Shown one piece after another: positions 44,284 to 55,804 of a stretch of 64,000 bases of DNA (position 1 is its first letter; each line of letters begins with the position of its first letter). The position numbers and the translations under genes are program-made. This DNA is from a sulfur-oxidizing endosymbiont of Gigantopelta aegis (GTDB lineage: Bacteria; Pseudomonadota; Gammaproteobacteria; GRL18), in the NCBI RefSeq assembly GCF_016097415.1, contig NZ_JAEHGE010000001.1, positions 3,516,357-3,580,356 of the forward strand, read 5' to 3'. Below the pieces are notes generated by a model, which saw only the letters and a program-made list of their open reading frames with translations, ran no database searches and was not told the DNA's origin.

Positions 44284-45610
44284 TTATTTTCTTATTTTTA
44301 CAGGTCTCATCTCCTCATAATCGTCTCTGTACAATAAAAAATCCATTAAATGTTCCCAGGAGTCCATCACAAAAAAGGTAATAACCCCTCTGAACTTTTC
44401 CCACATTAATTTTTTAGAGCCAAACTTTTTACGACAAGCTTGATAAGCCCCATCGGTTAATTCAAAAATTTGATGGAAATAAAAAGCCAGCAAGGTTAAC
44501 AGATACATATTAAAGCTCAGGTGCTTCTTCCCATGACCATAATTATGCTCAATGTGATAGCCTTGGTTCTTTAATGTGTTGAAACATTCGTTTTCTATTT
44601 TCCAACGACATCGACCCGCCTGGGTCATTGTTTGAATATTATGTTCACTGATCTTTATGTCGGTGACCCAGCTATTTCGGTAGATAATTTTCCCTGCGGT
44701 ATTGGTGAGGGTATATTCAAAAAAGTTAACTTCAATGGCATTTTTTTCGCCATGTAAAGGGACATTATTTTTCCATCGATAATGATGTTGGTGCCCTTTT
44801 TCGTCAATCCAGTCCATTGATGGGAGTTCAGAAAATGCTTCAAGCCATTCAAATAAATATGTGTGATCACCAGGTTTGGCAACCAATAAATAATGCATCA
44901 TTTCTTCAATTATATCTTCTATCATAGGTTGATGTGACATCAAACCATCACCACAAATCATAAATCCTTGTCTTGGATGTGCTTTTTTTAGATTGGCTAT
45001 AAAACGTTTGGCTGCATTACTTTCACAATCCTGTTTTTTTGTACCATCCGTATTTTGTATTGCTTCAGGCATGACAGGGAGCACTTGCTTTTTATCGGGG
45101 TGCATAATGGCACCTTGTAAAACAGCATGACTGTAGGTTATTTCACCCGTTCTATGTTCTTTATGAAGACAACAGTCACAATGGACTTGCTTAGAGGAAT
45201 AATATTGCGTGCCATCAATAACACAAAGCAATGTGTTGGGTAATACGGCATACTCTTCAAGATGCTTGTCGTCTGAGTCGTTCAAATAAATCTTTAAATG
45301 CAGGTGCAAATGTTTTAGAGGGTATGAGATCCAAAATGTCTCTTAGTTGACTATTTTTAGGAATTTTTTCAACATTAAAAAGAGTGCGTAAATTATTTTG
45401 ATTCTGTTCCTCTTCCATCTGTTTCTGAAATTCACTTAAAGAGGGATCTTGAAAATACATGCAGGCAAAAGCACTCATAAGCACATCATGTTGACTGTAA
45501 TCACACTTTCCTTGTACTCGGCTATCTTTGATTGCATGAAAGTGCAATGAGATGGCCTGTTTCAGGGCAGAAAAACTTAAATGTTTTTTTTGCTGACTTA
45601 AAGAGGCCAA
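44284..45610 (-). pseudogene. IS4-like DDE transposase, frameshifted
   Basis: Two overlapping frames. The N-terminal part (45610 to about 45260; ALKQAISLHFHAIKDSRVQG, LRDILDLIPSK) and the main part (to 44284) together give about 440 residues. The catalytic core shows LLCVIDGTQYYSS, FMICGDGLMSHQPMIEDI, and CRWKIENECFNTLKNQGYHI then EHNYGHG, an IS4-like YREK-type region. The shift near 45280 needs one base fewer (or two more), unlike the minus-one shifts elsewhere in the window. I did not find clear terminal repeats; TTTTCCCTAAA occurs on both sides (about 44267 and 46149) but is too short to define ends. Confidence 0.75.
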
Positions 45611-45783
45611 AATTCACAGTACCAAGCATATAAAAGGGAAATATTTTTTAACATGAAGTCATTCAACCAATTGAAAAACAAGAGTTTGATCTCTTGTTTC
45701 TCAAAATGCAAGCTTTTTATTCGATTTTTTTAATTTTGCTAAAGTTACTGCGAAAAGTTTTTTTATTTCTGCTTGGTAAGCAC

Positions 45784-46064
45784 CACTACAACTCAATTGT
45801 TCATCTCAGCGAGAATTGCTGACAAGAACTGGATATAAAACTCTATTATTTACCACCTTATAGCCCTAATTTAAACCCGATAGAACGATTATGGAAAGTC
45901 ATGAATGAAAAAGTGAGAAATAATCATTGTTTTCACAGTGCCAAAGAATTTCGACAGAAAATTAATGATTTCTTTGACAATATTTTTTGCCCGAAATTGG
46001 AAAATCATTAGATGCTCGAATTAATGATAATTTTCAGACGTTCGATCCTGCATTTTCAAGTTGA
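45784..46064 (+). pseudogene. IS630-family transposase C-terminal remnant
   Basis: LYYLPPYSPNLNPIERLWK is the hallmark C-terminal part of IS630/Tc1-mariner transposases, with the last catalytic glutamate. The sequence continues MNEKVRNNHCFHSAKEF and then shifts at T6 (45983-45988). With seven T it reads FLPEIGKSLDARINDNFQTF and ends at 46064. The N-terminal two-thirds of the gene are absent. The following TGCATTTTCAAGTTGATTGG (46049-46068) resembles other solo ends in the window. Confidence 0.85.
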
Positions 46065-46215
46065 TTGGGTATAAAAAGTAAATCGAGGGATAATTACCTA
46101 TAAATATCACGATAATAACTTATGTTTTTAAATTATATCGATCTATTTTCCCTAAAGATGCTTATTAAGATAGACAGAATTTGCTAATTTTTGTAAAATT
46201 CCACGGTTAAACTTA

Positions 46216-46249
46216 AAAACGGGGTGCGCAAGGCTTGTGCGTCCCGTTT
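46216..46249 (+). terminator. Strong stem-loop in the carA leader (attenuator candidate)
   Basis: AAAACGGGGTGCGCAA / TTGTGCGTCCCGTTT form a 15-bp RNA stem with three G-U pairs and a GGC loop. It is followed by TTTGTGT and lies about 77 bp before the carA start. Position suggests pyrimidine- or arginine-linked attenuation, or simply a terminator of a lost upstream gene (now IS debris). Confidence 0.55.
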
Positions 46250-46325
46250 GTGTATCTGGACTTTATGGGAGATTTCTTTGACTTACTCTGAAAAAGAGAC
46301 CCGCTCTGACAATATTTTTGCCAAT

Positions 46326-47471
46326 ATGGCAACCGCACCGGCAATTTTGGCACTTGAAGATGGTACCGTTTTTTACGGTAAAGCCATTGGTGCTATTGGT
46401 GAAACCGTGGGCGAGGTGGTTTTCAACACCTCCATGACGGGCTATCAGGAAATTTTGACCGATCCTTCATACAAGGAACAAATTGTTACCCTGACCTATC
46501 CTCATATCGGCAATGTCGGTACGAACTCAGGTGATGAAGAATCGGATACGATTATGGCTCGTGGCCTGGTCATTCGTGATTTACCTTTACTCATGTCCAG
46601 TTGGCGTGGGGAAATGTCACTGTCTGACTATTTACGCAAGCATAATATTGTGGCAATTGCCGATATCGATACCCGTAAGTTGACCCGTATCCTGCGTAAT
46701 AAAGGTGCTCAAAGCGGGGCAATTGTCGCTATTGAAGGAGATAAGTCGGCTTTAGACCAAGACGCTGCTATTGCGAAGGCTAAGGCATTTCCTGGAATTA
46801 AGGGCATGGACTTAGCTAAAGTCGTCACTACCGACACCTCTTATGAGTGGACTGAAGGTTCCTGGTCTTTGCAAACCAATGCCACTGAAAACATCAGCCA
46901 ACTACCTTATCATGTGGTAGCCTACGATTATGGGGTGAAAAAGAATATTCTTCGGATGCTGGTTGATCGCGGCTGTAAAGTCACTGTTGTGCCTGCTCAA
47001 ATGCCTGCCTGTGAAGTGCTGGCTATGAATCCGGATGGTATCTTCTTATCCAATGGGCCGGGCGATCCAGAGCCTTGTGATTATGCTATTGAAGCCATTG
47101 GCGATATTTTACAAAGTTCTACGCCATTGTTTGGTATTTGCCTAGGGCATCAATTACTGTCCCTAGCCAGTGGTGCAAAAACAGTGAAAATGAAATTTGG
47201 TCATCATGGTGGTAACCATCCGGTCAGTGATTTAGCCACCAAAACGGTGATGATCACCAGCCAGAACCATGGTTTTGCTGTTGATGAAGCCAGTTTGCCT
47301 GATAACCTCAAAGCAACCCATAAATCCTTATTTGATGGTTCCTTGCAAGGCGTGCATCGTACCGATGTACCGGCCTTTAGTTTTCAGGGACACCCTGAAG
47401 CCAGCCCAGGACCACATGATGTTGCCCCTTTATTCGATCATTTTATTGAATTGATTGAGCAACATAAATAA
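46326..47471 (+). CDS. carA: Carbamoyl-phosphate synthase small subunit
   Basis: 381 residues from ATG 46326 ([18 protein letters not shown]), the position where family members begin. The frame is open upstream to 46224, but that part overlaps the leader hairpin. The N-terminal domain has [20 protein letters not shown]; the class I glutamine amidotransferase domain has [27 protein letters not shown] with the nucleophile cysteine, and [13 protein letters not shown] with the catalytic histidine and glutamate. It releases ammonia from glutamine for CarB. Next in the operon: carB 43 bp downstream. Confidence 0.95.
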   Translation: MATAPAILALEDGTVFYGKAIGAIGETVGEVVFNTSMTGYQEILTDPSYKEQIVTLTYPHIGNVGTNSGDEESDTIMARGLVIRDLPLLMSSWRGEMSLSDYLRKHNIVAIADIDTRKLTRILRNKGAQSGAIVAIEGDKSALDQDAAIAKAKAFPGIKGMDLAKVVTTDTSYEWTEGSWSLQTNATENISQLPYHVVAYDYGVKKNILRMLVDRGCKVTVVPAQMPACEVLAMNPDGIFLSNGPGDPEPCDYAIEAIGDILQSSTPLFGICLGHQLLSLASGAKTVKMKFGHHGGNHPVSDLATKTVMITSQNHGFAVDEASLPDNLKATHKSLFDGSLQGVHRTDVPAFSFQGHPEASPGPHDVAPLFDHFIELIEQHK

Positions 47472-47514
47472 TTAAAAGTTTTATTAAGATTAGACACCAA
47501 ATTGTGAGTAAAGA

Positions 47515-50500
47515 ATGCCAAAACGCGATGATATAAAAAGTATTCTGATTATTGGCGCCGGTCCAATTGTCATTGGTCAGGCCTGTGAATTTGACTATTC
47601 CGGAGCCCAGGCGTGTAAAGCGCTGAAAGATGAGGGTTATCGGGTGATTCTGGTGAATTCCAACCCTGCGACCATTATGACCGATCCTGAATTGGCTGAT
47701 GCGACTTATATTGAACCCATCCATTGGAAAGTCGTTGCTAACATTATTAAAAAAGAACGTCCCGATGCCTTATTACCCACTATGGGTGGACAGACGGCAC
47801 TGAATTGTGCGCTAGAACTGGATAAACGCGGTGTTTTGGCAGAATACAATGTAGAAATGATTGGTGCTGATAAAGACGCCATCAATAAAGCCGAAGATCG
47901 TGATTTATTCCGTAAGGCGATGATCAAAATTGGTCTGGATATGCCCAAGGCCTTTATTGCTCATAGCATGGAAGAAGCCGCCGGTGTACAAAAAAAATTG
48001 GGTGCTTTCCCCATTATTATTCGTCCCTCATTCACCATGGGTGGTAGTGGCGGTGGTATTGCCTATAACAAAGAAGAATTTGTCGAGATCTGTGAGCGTG
48101 GTCTAGATATGTCACCCACCAATGAATTATTGATTGAAGAATCTATTATTGGTTGGAAAGAATACGAAATGGAAGTGGTACGGGATAAGAATGATAATTG
48201 TATTATTATCTGCTCCATTGAAAACTTCGATGCCATGGGCGTGCATACCGGTGACTCAATTACCGTTGCACCGGCACAAACGCTGACCGACAAAGAATAC
48301 CAAATCATGCGTAATGCTTCCTTGCAAGTGTTGCGTGAAATCGGTGTTGAAACCGGTGGTTCAAATGTGCAATTTGCGGTGAATCCAGAAAATGGTCGCT
48401 TGATCATTATCGAAATGAACCCGCGTGTGTCACGTTCTTCCGCTTTAGCTTCCAAGGCAACGGGTTTTCCGATAGCCAAAGTGGCAGCCAAGCTGGCAGT
48501 GGGTTATACCTTGGATGAGCTGGACAATGAAATCACTGGCGGCGCAACACCGGCTTCATTTGAGCCAACATTAGACTATGTGGTCACTAAAGTGCCCCGT
48601 TTTACTTTTGAAAAATTCCCTCAGGCGGATGATACCTTGACCACACAGATGAAGTCTGTGGGTGAAGCAATGGCGATTGGCCGGACTTTTCAGGAATCCT
48701 TACAAAAAGCCTTGCGCTCATTGGAAATCGATACTGATGGTTTCACTGAAATGTTCGATGAGTTGGAAGGTGATAATGATGACGAACAAATGGATTCTTT
48801 GCGTCATGCTTTACGTGTACCCGGTGCGCATAGAATCTGGTACGTTGGTGATGCCTTCCGTAAAGGCCTTTCCATGGAAGATATTCAGAAACTAACGGGT
48901 ATTGACCCCTGGTTCTTAGTACAAATTGAAGAGTTGATACAAATAGAAGAAAGTATTCGTGACAAACATGTCATGGATCTCAATACGGATGATATGCTGG
49001 CACTGAAACGCAAAGGTTTCTCCGATTCTCGTCTATCCATTTTATTAAGTACAGACGAAGCGACGGTAAGAAAATACCGTCAGCAATTAAAGATTCGCCC
49101 TGTTTATAAACGAGTTGATTCTTGTGCGGCTGAATTTTCATCGGATACGGCCTATATGTATTCCACTTATGAAGAAGAGTGTGAATCTGCGCCATCGACT
49201 AAAGATAAAATCATGGTATTAGGTGGCGGTCCGAATCGTATTGGTCAGGGCATCGAATTTGATTATTGTTGCGTACATGCGGCTCATGCCTGTCGTGATG
49301 ATGGTTTTGAAACCATTATGGTGAACTGTAATCCAGAAACTGTTTCTACTGATTATGACACTTCCGACCGACTCTACTTTGAACCGTTGACTCTGGAAGA
49401 TGTGTTGGAGCTGATTGATTTGGAGCAGCCCAAGGGCGTGATCGTACAATATGGTGGTCAAACACCTCTGAAATTGGCGCGTGCTTTAGAAGCTGCGGGT
49501 GCGAATATTATCGGTACTTCACCGGATTCCATTGATTTAGCCGAAGATCGTGAACGTTTTCAAGCCATGATCGAAGAATTAGGCTTATTACAGCCACCTA
49601 ACCGTACTGCCTCAGATGCCGAATCAGCGCCAGCCCTAGCTTCTGAAGTAGGCTATCCGCTTGTTGTCCGTCCCTCCTATGTATTAGGTGGGCGTGGCAT
49701 GGAAATTGTCTATAACGAAGATGAACTGCGTAGCTATATGAGTAATGCGGTGAAAGTATCCAATGATGCGCCAGTATTGCTGGATCGTTTCCTTGATGAT
49801 GCTGTTGAAGTGGATATTGATGCCATTTGTGATGGTGAAAACGTCCTCATTGGCGGCATTATGCAACATATTGAACAAGCAGGGGTTCACTCCGGTGATT
49901 CTGCTTGTTCTATACCACCATACAATCTTTCTGAAGAAATTCAGGATAGACTGCGTGATCAAGCCTCGCGCATGGCGATGAAATTAGGTGTTATTGGTTT
50001 GATGAATACACAATTTGCCATCAAGGGTGATGATATTTATGTCTTGGAAGTGAATCCACGCGCTTCACGTACCGTACCATTTGTATCCAAGGCAACGGGC
50101 ATTTCGTTGGCAAAAATAGCCGCCTTGTGTATGACAGGTAAATCACTGAAAGAGCAAAATCAATTAGAAGAAGCTAAGCCGGACTTTTTCTTTGTTAAAG
50201 AGTCCGTTTTCCCGTTCATTAAATTCCCCGGTGTGGATCCCATTTTAGGTCCAGAAATGAAGTCAACAGGTGAAGCAATGGGCATGGGCAAGACCTTTGG
50301 TGAAGCCTTTGGTAAATCACAATTATCCGCTGGCGTTGAACTACCTAAGGGCGGTAATGCCTTTATCAGTGTGCGTGAAGCGGATAGGCCAAAACTGCTT
50401 GAATTGGCCATAAAGATCCAAAAATTAGGCTTTAATATGTTAGCGACTTCGGGCACTCATCGCTTACTTGCCGAGCAAGGCATTGCAACAACATTGGTCA

Positions 50501-50748
50501 ATAAGGTAAAAGAGGGTCGTCCACATATTGTTGATATGATTAAAAATGACGAAATTAATCTGATTGTTAATACCACAGAAGGCAAAAAAGCCATTGCCGA
50601 TTCTTCCATGATCCGTCGTCAGGCATTACAACACAAAGTCACTTATGCCACGACAATTGCAGCGGCTGATGCCCTGTGTGAAGCGCTCATGATTGATGGC
50701 ATTCATGAAGGTGATGTGGAAGTTTATCGTTTACAGGATATTCACTAA
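47515..50748 (+). CDS. carB: Carbamoyl-phosphate synthase large subunit
   Basis: 1077 residues, full length. Two homologous ATP-grasp halves are visible: [20 protein letters not shown] with [18 protein letters not shown] in the first, and [20 protein letters not shown] with [18 protein letters not shown] in the second. An oligomerisation domain lies between them, and the C-terminal allosteric MGS-like domain (about 940-1077: [36 protein letters not shown]) binds UMP/IMP/ornithine in relatives. It makes carbamoyl phosphate for pyrimidine and arginine synthesis. Confidence 0.97.
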   Translation: MPKRDDIKSILIIGAGPIVIGQACEFDYSGAQACKALKDEGYRVILVNSNPATIMTDPELADATYIEPIHWKVVANIIKKERPDALLPTMGGQTALNCALELDKRGVLAEYNVEMIGADKDAINKAEDRDLFRKAMIKIGLDMPKAFIAHSMEEAAGVQKKLGAFPIIIRPSFTMGGSGGGIAYNKEEFVEICERGLDMSPTNELLIEESIIGWKEYEMEVVRDKNDNCIIICSIENFDAMGVHTGDSITVAPAQTLTDKEYQIMRNASLQVLREIGVETGGSNVQFAVNPENGRLIIIEMNPRVSRSSALASKATGFPIAKVAAKLAVGYTLDELDNEITGGATPASFEPTLDYVVTKVPRFTFEKFPQADDTLTTQMKSVGEAMAIGRTFQESLQKALRSLEIDTDGFTEMFDELEGDNDDEQMDSLRHALRVPGAHRIWYVGDAFRKGLSMEDIQKLTGIDPWFLVQIEELIQIEESIRDKHVMDLNTDDMLALKRKGFSDSRLSILLSTDEATVRKYRQQLKIRPVYKRVDSCAAEFSSDTAYMYSTYEEECESAPSTKDKIMVLGGGPNRIGQGIEFDYCCVHAAHACRDDGFETIMVNCNPETVSTDYDTSDRLYFEPLTLEDVLELIDLEQPKGVIVQYGGQTPLKLARALEAAGANIIGTSPDSIDLAEDRERFQAMIEELGLLQPPNRTASDAESAPALASEVGYPLVVRPSYVLGGRGMEIVYNEDELRSYMSNAVKVSNDAPVLLDRFLDDAVEVDIDAICDGENVLIGGIMQHIEQAGVHSGDSACSIPPYNLSEEIQDRLRDQASRMAMKLGVIGLMNTQFAIKGDDIYVLEVNPRASRTVPFVSKATGISLAKIAALCMTGKSLKEQNQLEEAKPDFFFVKESVFPFIKFPGVDPILGPEMKSTGEAMGMGKTFGEAFGKSQLSAGVELPKGGNAFISVREADRPKLLELAIKIQKLGFNMLATSGTHRLLAEQGIATTLVNKVKEGRPHIVDMIKNDEINLIVNTTEGKKAIADSSMIRRQALQHKVTYATTIAAADALCEALMIDGIHEGDVEVYRLQDIH

Positions 50749-50822
50749 GCTAAAACTCTTAAGGTCAATAGCAAAAATAACGTAAACACGAAAAGAGTTG
50801 AGCAGAAAAGGAAAAACAAGTA

Positions 50823-51302
50823 ATGAACAATAAAGTACCTCTAACCAAGGCTGGTGCAGACAAGCTACATACTGAATTAAAAGAACTTAAATCAGTACGC
50901 CGCCCTAGAGTGATTCAGGCAATTGCAGAAGCACGTGAACATGGTGATTTAAAAGAAAATGCCGAATACCATGCCGCCCGTGAAGAACAGGGTTTCATTG
51001 AAGGTCGTGTAAAAGATATTGAAGGCAAATTATCCAATGCTCAAATCATCGATGTCACCACGATGAAAGATACTGGACGGGTGATTTTTGGCACCACCGT
51101 TGTGGTGTATGATGAAGACGCTGACAAGGAAATTACTTATCAAATTGTTGGTGAAGACGAAGCGGATATTAAAAAAGGTAAAATCTCTTATTCATCACCC
51201 GTTGCCATGGCACTAATCGGTAAAGAAGTCGATGATGTGGCTATCGTAAAAGCCCCCAATGGCGATAAAGAGCTGGAAATCATTGAAATCAAATACATCT
51301 AA
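50823..51302 (+). CDS. greA: Transcription elongation factor GreA
   Basis: 159 residues, normal length. The N-terminal coiled coil has [20 protein letters not shown] and [20 protein letters not shown] with the tip acidic residues, and the C-terminal FKBP-like domain has [19 protein letters not shown]. It stimulates cleavage of backtracked RNA by RNA polymerase. The carAB-greA order is common in gammaproteobacteria. Confidence 0.97.
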   Translation: MNNKVPLTKAGADKLHTELKELKSVRRPRVIQAIAEAREHGDLKENAEYHAAREEQGFIEGRVKDIEGKLSNAQIIDVTTMKDTGRVIFGTTVVVYDEDADKEITYQIVGEDEADIKKGKISYSSPVAMALIGKEVDDVAIVKAPNGDKELEIIEIKYI

Positions 51303-51321
51303 AGCATAGAGTATTTAAAGA

Positions 51322-51786
51322 ATGTCTCAGAAACCAGCCACTCTAAACAACTTTAGCAAACAATACCTGAACCAGACCAGCGGTGAAACAATTCTTCTGA
51401 CGCTATGGATTGGCGGATTATGGATTGTTGGCTTTCTGGTTACACCTACTTTATTTGGTAATCTTGATGATCGGCAATTAGCTGGTATGCTGGCGGGAAA
51501 AATGTTCACCGTGATCAGCTATATTGGCTTGTTTTGTGGTTCAGTCTTATTGTTGACCGAATGGCGACGTGCAGAAGTCATTAAACGTAGCTTTAACTTT
51601 TGGTTGTTGGTCGCGATGTTATTTTTGGTGCTTGTGGGGGAATTTGTCATTCAGCCTCAAATGGCAGCGCTAAAATTGGCCGGTTTGGCAACGGGGGCTG
51701 AGTTTTCCCGTTTACATGGGATTGCATCAGCATTGTATATGTTGAACTGTCTATTAGGTTTAGTATTGATTTTAAGACAACGCTAA
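51322..51786 (+). CDS. DUF4149-family membrane protein
   Basis: 154 residues with four predicted helices. The family core TLWIGGLWIVGFLVTPTLFG starts near residue 28; EWRRAEVIKRSFNFW, FVIQPQMAALK and FSRLHGIASALYMLN follow. Function is unknown; relatives (TMEM205-like) commonly sit next to greA. It starts 19 bp after greA and is likely co-transcribed. Confidence 0.85.
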   Translation: MSQKPATLNNFSKQYLNQTSGETILLTLWIGGLWIVGFLVTPTLFGNLDDRQLAGMLAGKMFTVISYIGLFCGSVLLLTEWRRAEVIKRSFNFWLLVAMLFLVLVGEFVIQPQMAALKLAGLATGAEFSRLHGIASALYMLNCLLGLVLILRQR

Positions 51787-51818
51787 ATACTATCGTAAGG
51801 TAGGTGGTTTGGGGCGGA

Positions 51819-51875
51819 GTCAAATGGCATGAAATACGGTATATAAATATTACATCTTACGTATTGCCATTTGAC
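51819..51875. terminator. Hairpin between convergent DUF4149 and hemL genes
   Basis: GTCAAATGGCA (51819-51829) and TGCCATTTGAC (51865-51875) are exact inverted repeats in the gap between converging genes. The outer flanks (GGTGGT / ACCGACCAC) may extend the pairing. Likely a bidirectional transcript end or a small repeat. Confidence 0.45.
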
Positions 51876-51929
51876 ACCGACCACTTACTCTCGACCATTT
51901 ACTCTATAGTTACCAGCATTAGTTAATAA

Positions 51930-53210
51930 CTATAAATTCTTCAAAACCCGTCCCGCAGCTTCAATCGTCGCATCAATATCATCGTTGCTATGTGCAGCTG
52001 AGATAAAGCCTGTTTCAAATGCTGATGGTGCGAGATAAACACCTTCATCCAACATACCATGAAAGAACTTCTTAAAGCGTTCCTGATCACTTTTCATGAC
52101 CTGTGCAAAACTGGTTACTTTTTCTTCATCACTGAAAAATAGACCAAACATACCACCGACTTGATTGGATGTCATCGGGATACCGGCTTCTTTTGCTTTG
52201 GCTACAATACCATTTACCAGTCGTTTTGCCTTAGCGTCTAGGTCTTCATGAATGCCATCCTGAGTTGCAAGACTCAGCGTTTTCATTCCCGCTGCCATTG
52301 AGAGTGGATTGCCGGAAAGCGTGCCAGCTTGATAGACAGGACCTAATGGTGATATTTCTTGCATAATTTTTTTCTTACCGCCAAAAGCACCTACGGGCAG
52401 ACCGCCACCAATGATTTTACCTAGCGTGGTTAAGTCGGGGGTAATATTATAATGCGTTTGTGCGCCACCTTTTGATACTCGAAAGCCGGTCATGACTTCA
52501 TCAAAGATGAGCACGCTACCCGATTGATCACAGACTTCACGTAGGGTTTCAAGAAAACCATCAACGGGAGGAATACAATTCATATTGCCCGCAACGGGTT
52601 CAACGATAATTGCGGCAATTTGCTCTCCAATGTCAGCAAATACTTTGCGCACTTCATCACTATCGTTATACGTTAGGGTGATGGTGTGTTCAGATAAAGA
52701 TGCAGGGACACCCGGTGATGAAGGTACGCCAAAGGTCAATGCACCTGAACCCGCTTTGACTAATAGCGAATCAGAGTGGCCGTGATAACAGCCCTCAAAT
52801 TTAACAATTTTGTCTCGTCCGGTATAACCACGTGCGAGGCGAATGGCACTCATTGTGGCTTCTGTGCCTGAACTCACCATACGGATCATTTCGATTGAAG
52901 GTACCAACTGGCAAACCAATTCTGCCATTTCTGTTTCAATTTGGGTGGGTGCGCCAAAACCAAGGCCATTAGCGGCGGCATCCTGTACTGCACTGACCAC
53001 TTCAGGATGGGCATGTCCCATGATCATCGGTCCCCATGAGGCCACATAATCGATATAGTGATTGTTATCTTCATCATAAAGATAAGCACCGTCACCTTTT
53101 TTAAAATAAATGGGATCACCGCCAACGCTCTTAAAGGCTCTTACTGGTGAATTAACACCACCGGGAATGGTTTGTTGAGCTTGTTGAAATAAGTCATGTG
53201 AACGGGTCAT
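51930..53210 (-). CDS. hemL: Glutamate-1-semialdehyde 2,1-aminomutase
   Basis: 426 residues from the ATG at 53210 ([20 protein letters not shown]), the length of E. coli HemL. An upstream open frame to 53330 overlaps thiE and is not needed. PLP-enzyme features: [50 protein letters not shown], and [17 protein letters not shown] with the Schiff-base lysine. It forms 5-aminolevulinate for heme by the C5 pathway. HemJ lies three genes upstream in the same orientation. Confidence 0.96.
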   Translation of the reverse strand: MTRSHDLFQQAQQTIPGGVNSPVRAFKSVGGDPIYFKKGDGAYLYDEDNNHYIDYVASWGPMIMGHAHPEVVSAVQDAAANGLGFGAPTQIETEMAELVCQLVPSIEMIRMVSSGTEATMSAIRLARGYTGRDKIVKFEGCYHGHSDSLLVKAGSGALTFGVPSSPGVPASLSEHTITLTYNDSDEVRKVFADIGEQIAAIIVEPVAGNMNCIPPVDGFLETLREVCDQSGSVLIFDEVMTGFRVSKGGAQTHYNITPDLTTLGKIIGGGLPVGAFGGKKKIMQEISPLGPVYQAGTLSGNPLSMAAGMKTLSLATQDGIHEDLDAKAKRLVNGIVAKAKEAGIPMTSNQVGGMFGLFFSDEEKVTSFAQVMKSDQERFKKFFHGMLDEGVYLAPSAFETGFISAAHSNDDIDATIEAAGRVLKNL

Positions 53211-53223
53211 AATAAGTGTCCTG

Positions 53224-53877
53224 TTAAAGTAAGTCGCTGCTAAAAAATTGCTGATATATTTTTGCCGTGGTGCAAATTTGTTGCTCATCATGAAATAAAT
53301 CATTAATAACAGCAATGGCATTAGCACCACGATGAATTAATTGTTGTGCATTATCCTGTTTAATTCCGCCAATGGCAACAATGGGGATGCTGAGTTCTGC
53401 TGATGCCTGTTCCAATAAGCTTAATTCTGCTGGTAGGGCTTCGGGCTTTGTTTGTGAGGGAAAAAAGCGCCCAAAGGCAACGTAATCTGCACCCTGAGTG
53501 ACAGCATTACGGGCATTTTCCAGTTTGTTGTAACAAGATACGCCGATAATCGCTTGCTCGCCTAGATATTGACGGGCATCTGCAATTTGTCCATCATTTT
53601 TACCGACATGTACGCCATCAGCTACAACCGCTTTTGCTAATTGTGGATCATCATTAATAATAAAGCAGACTGAATGTTTTTTGCAAAGTTGGCTGAGTTC
53701 CTTGGCTTCTTTATATTGCTGAGCTGGAGATGCTTGCTTGTTTCGGTATTGGATTATTTGCGCACCACCCATAATCGCTTGTTCAATGGAGTCGATAAGC
53801 TTGTCCGCTGATATTAAATCAGGGGCTGTGATGGCATAAAGTCCCTGAATTTTTGCTTGTTTTAAGACTTTATCCAT
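53224..53877 (-). CDS. thiE: Thiamine-phosphate synthase
   Basis: 217 residues from the ATG at 53877 ([20 protein letters not shown]), overlapping thiD by 8 nt; longer upstream readings run inside thiD. A TIM barrel with [63 protein letters not shown] and PIVAIGGI. It couples HMP-PP with HET-P to give thiamine phosphate. It acts directly after ThiD, whose gene precedes it. Confidence 0.94.
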   Translation of the reverse strand: MDKVLKQAKIQGLYAITAPDLISADKLIDSIEQAIMGGAQIIQYRNKQASPAQQYKEAKELSQLCKKHSVCFIINDDPQLAKAVVADGVHVGKNDGQIADARQYLGEQAIIGVSCYNKLENARNAVTQGADYVAFGRFFPSQTKPEALPAELSLLEQASAELSIPIVAIGGIKQDNAQQLIHRGANAIAVINDLFHDEQQICTTAKIYQQFFSSDLL

Positions 53878-54685
53878 TGGGTGTCTGGTTTTCTTTCCAG
53901 CTTTTTGTCCAAAAGAGGCGATCCGGATGATGCTGTCCCATACCAATTTGATAGCCAGAAGCAAGTGCCTGCCAGGCATATTGCTGGGCAATATTGACCG
54001 CATCTGGAATAGTTTCCCCATTGGCAATTAAAGCCGCAATAGCGGATGTGAGTGTACAACCAGAGCCATGATAGGTATTTTCCAGTCGTTCCCAGCAGGA
54101 GGCTGTAATTTTCTTATGCCGACCATATAACGTATTGATCACTTGCTCGGTGTTTTCATGGGTGCCGGTTAATAAGACATATTCACAGCCATCGTCCATT
54201 ATTTCCTGGGCACAAGCATCCAGAGAATCGGCTTCAGGTGCTAATAATCGCACTTCCTGACTATTGGGTGTCACTAAGTTAGTGAGGGGAAAAAGCAAAT
54301 CAGAATAGGCCAGCGCCATTTCCTCAGAGGCTAAAGGTAGACCGCCTCCAGCACTGATAATCGGGTCGATGATCACTGGAATTTCATGATAATCATGCAG
54401 TATGGTATGAATGGCATTAATATTTTCGATGCTGCCGAGCATGCCAATTTTAAAGGCCGCTATGGGCATGTCTTCTAAAATAACCCGTGCTTGCTCTGCG
54501 ACCATTTTGGCATCGGTAGCAGAAAAATATTTGACGTTTTGTGTATCCTGCACGGTCAATGCTGTAATGACGGGAGCAACATGAGCACCCATGCTGGCAC
54601 AGGCTTCAATATCTGCCTGTATGCCAGCACCGCCAGTGGGATCATTACCGGAAAAAGACATAACAATAGGGCGTGATTGATTCAT
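53870..54685 (-). CDS. thiD: Hydroxymethylpyrimidine (phosphate) kinase
   Basis: 271 residues. Ribokinase-like fold: FSGNDPTGGAGIQADIEACA at the N-terminus, ALTVQDTQNV, AFKIGMLGS, VIIDPIISAGGG, NLVTPNSQEVRLLA and the anion-hole/catalytic NTYHGSGCTLTSAIAALIA. It phosphorylates HMP and HMP-P to the pyrophosphate used by ThiE, whose start overlaps this gene's end. No TPP riboswitch was recognised upstream. Confidence 0.93.
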   Translation of the reverse strand: MNQSRPIVMSFSGNDPTGGAGIQADIEACASMGAHVAPVITALTVQDTQNVKYFSATDAKMVAEQARVILEDMPIAAFKIGMLGSIENINAIHTILHDYHEIPVIIDPIISAGGGLPLASEEMALAYSDLLFPLTNLVTPNSQEVRLLAPEADSLDACAQEIMDDGCEYVLLTGTHENTEQVINTLYGRHKKITASCWERLENTYHGSGCTLTSAIAALIANGETIPDAVNIAQQYAWQALASGYQIGMGQHHPDRLFWTKSWKENQTPNG

Positions 54686-54704
54686 GAGTATTTACTTTCA
54701 GTGC

Positions 54705-55130
54705 CTATAGCGGTTTGACGATAACCAGAATGATAATGCCCATGAGCATAAACACTGGAATTTCATTAAACCAACGATAATAGACATGACTATGTTGATT
54801 ATTATCTTCTTTAAATGCTTTGACTAACTTCCAGCAATAATAATGATAGATAAATAACAATACCACAAGGCTGAGCTTGATATGTAGCCAGAGCATTGAA
54901 GAATAGGCCTGCCACGCATAATCCATGAGCATCCATAAGCCTAAGATTAATGTGACGATGGCTGAGGGCGTCATGATGCCATAAAATAATTTACGCTCCA
55001 TGATTTTAAAGCGTTCATTACTGACTTCATCGCTACTACTGGCATGGTAAACAAACAATCTTGGTAAATAAAATAATGCGGCAAACCAGGCCACCATAAA
55101 AATAACATGAAAAGCTTTAACCCATAACAT
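54705..55130 (-). CDS. hemJ: Protoporphyrinogen IX oxidase, HemJ type
   Basis: 141 residues with four membrane helices. The family pattern is clear: WVKAFHVIFMVAWFAALFYL at the start with the conserved histidine, PRLFVYHA, the ERKLFYGIMTPS segment, WLHIKLSLVVLLFIYHYYCW, and RWFNEIPVFMLMGIIILV. HemJ oxidises protoporphyrinogen IX in many gammaproteobacteria that lack HemG/HemY. It lies 19 bp upstream of thiD on the same strand. Confidence 0.92.
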   Translation of the reverse strand: MLWVKAFHVIFMVAWFAALFYLPRLFVYHASSSDEVSNERFKIMERKLFYGIMTPSAIVTLILGLWMLMDYAWQAYSSMLWLHIKLSLVVLLFIYHYYCWKLVKAFKEDNNQHSHVYYRWFNEIPVFMLMGIIILVIVKPL

Positions 55131-55177
55131 TTATTGTATCCTTTTTTTTAACAACACTCTTTATAAATAAAAAGCGT

Positions 55178-55678
55178 TTAAAGCAGCATGTTTTGCAGAT
55201 TGCTTTCCATTTCTGCATGAGTCATTTCGCCTAATTTACGTGTCACAATCTGACCATTCTTATTAATAAAAAAAGTGGTCGGTGTTAACGAAACCTGATC
55301 AAATGCCTGAGCGAGTTCACCCTTGGTATCTAGAACGATAGTATAGAACATCTGCTTGCGACGTACCATTTCTCTCACCTGAGATTCAGGATCATAGTCC
55401 ATAGCAACGCCAATAATAACCAGATTTTTTTCTGCGTGTTTCTTATACAACTCAATGAAAGCTGGAATTTCTTTCACACAGCCTGGGCAGGTAGTGGCCC
55501 AAAAATTAATAATAACCGGCTTGCCGCGCAAATCTTGCAGGGTAAATTGTTTGCCCTGCAAATCGGTAAAACTTGCCTGAGGTGCCATTGGGTGTCCAGC
55601 CGGGGCAAGCCATAAATAGGCTAATAATGCGCCTAATAAAACCACAAACCCGGTTACTGCAAAATCTTTTGTCTTCAT
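55178..55678 (-). CDS. TlpA-like thiol:disulfide oxidoreductase
   Basis: 166 residues. An N-terminal membrane anchor (FVVLLGALLAYLWLA) places the thioredoxin domain in the periplasm. The active site is C64-P-G-C67 (NFWATTCPGCVKEIPAF); GVAMDYDPESQVREMV is the insertion typical of TlpA/ResA relatives, and SLTPTTFFINKNG holds the cis-proline. A reductant role in periplasmic disulfide or cytochrome maturation is likely. It may head the hemJ-thiD-thiE-hemL unit. Confidence 0.88.
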   Translation of the reverse strand: MKTKDFAVTGFVVLLGALLAYLWLAPAGHPMAPQASFTDLQGKQFTLQDLRGKPVIINFWATTCPGCVKEIPAFIELYKKHAEKNLVIIGVAMDYDPESQVREMVRRKQMFYTIVLDTKGELAQAFDQVSLTPTTFFINKNGQIVTRKLGEMTHAEMESNLQNMLL

Positions 55679-55804
55679 CTGTTCAAACAGCCTAAAATTA
55701 ATTACATACTCTAGCTTAGACTGTATTATAATGGTTAATTCAATGAAATTTCCAGAAATAAACGGATGCCTTAAATTGGCAACGCTAAAATAAGGGTAGC
55801 AGTA

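Noticed and set aside
44267..46160. TTTTCCCTAAA direct repeats as target duplication of a composite element
   Set aside because: Too short and A/T-rich, with no matching terminal inverted repeats beside them.
46224..46325. Upstream extension of carA to a GTG at 46224
   Set aside because: The extension overlaps the leader hairpin, has no ribosome site and no family similarity; [13 protein letters not shown] at 46326 matches where CarA proteins start.
53211..53330. Longer hemL start at 53330
   Set aside because: The extra residues are unlike HemL and lie over the end of thiE; the ATG at 53210 gives the standard 426 residues.
53878..54027. Longer thiE start at 54027
   Set aside because: The added part lies wholly inside thiD in another frame and is unlike ThiE.
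53870..54760. TPP riboswitch before thiD/thiE
   Set aside because: The upstream gap to hemJ is only 19 bp and no THI-box-like sequence was seen.
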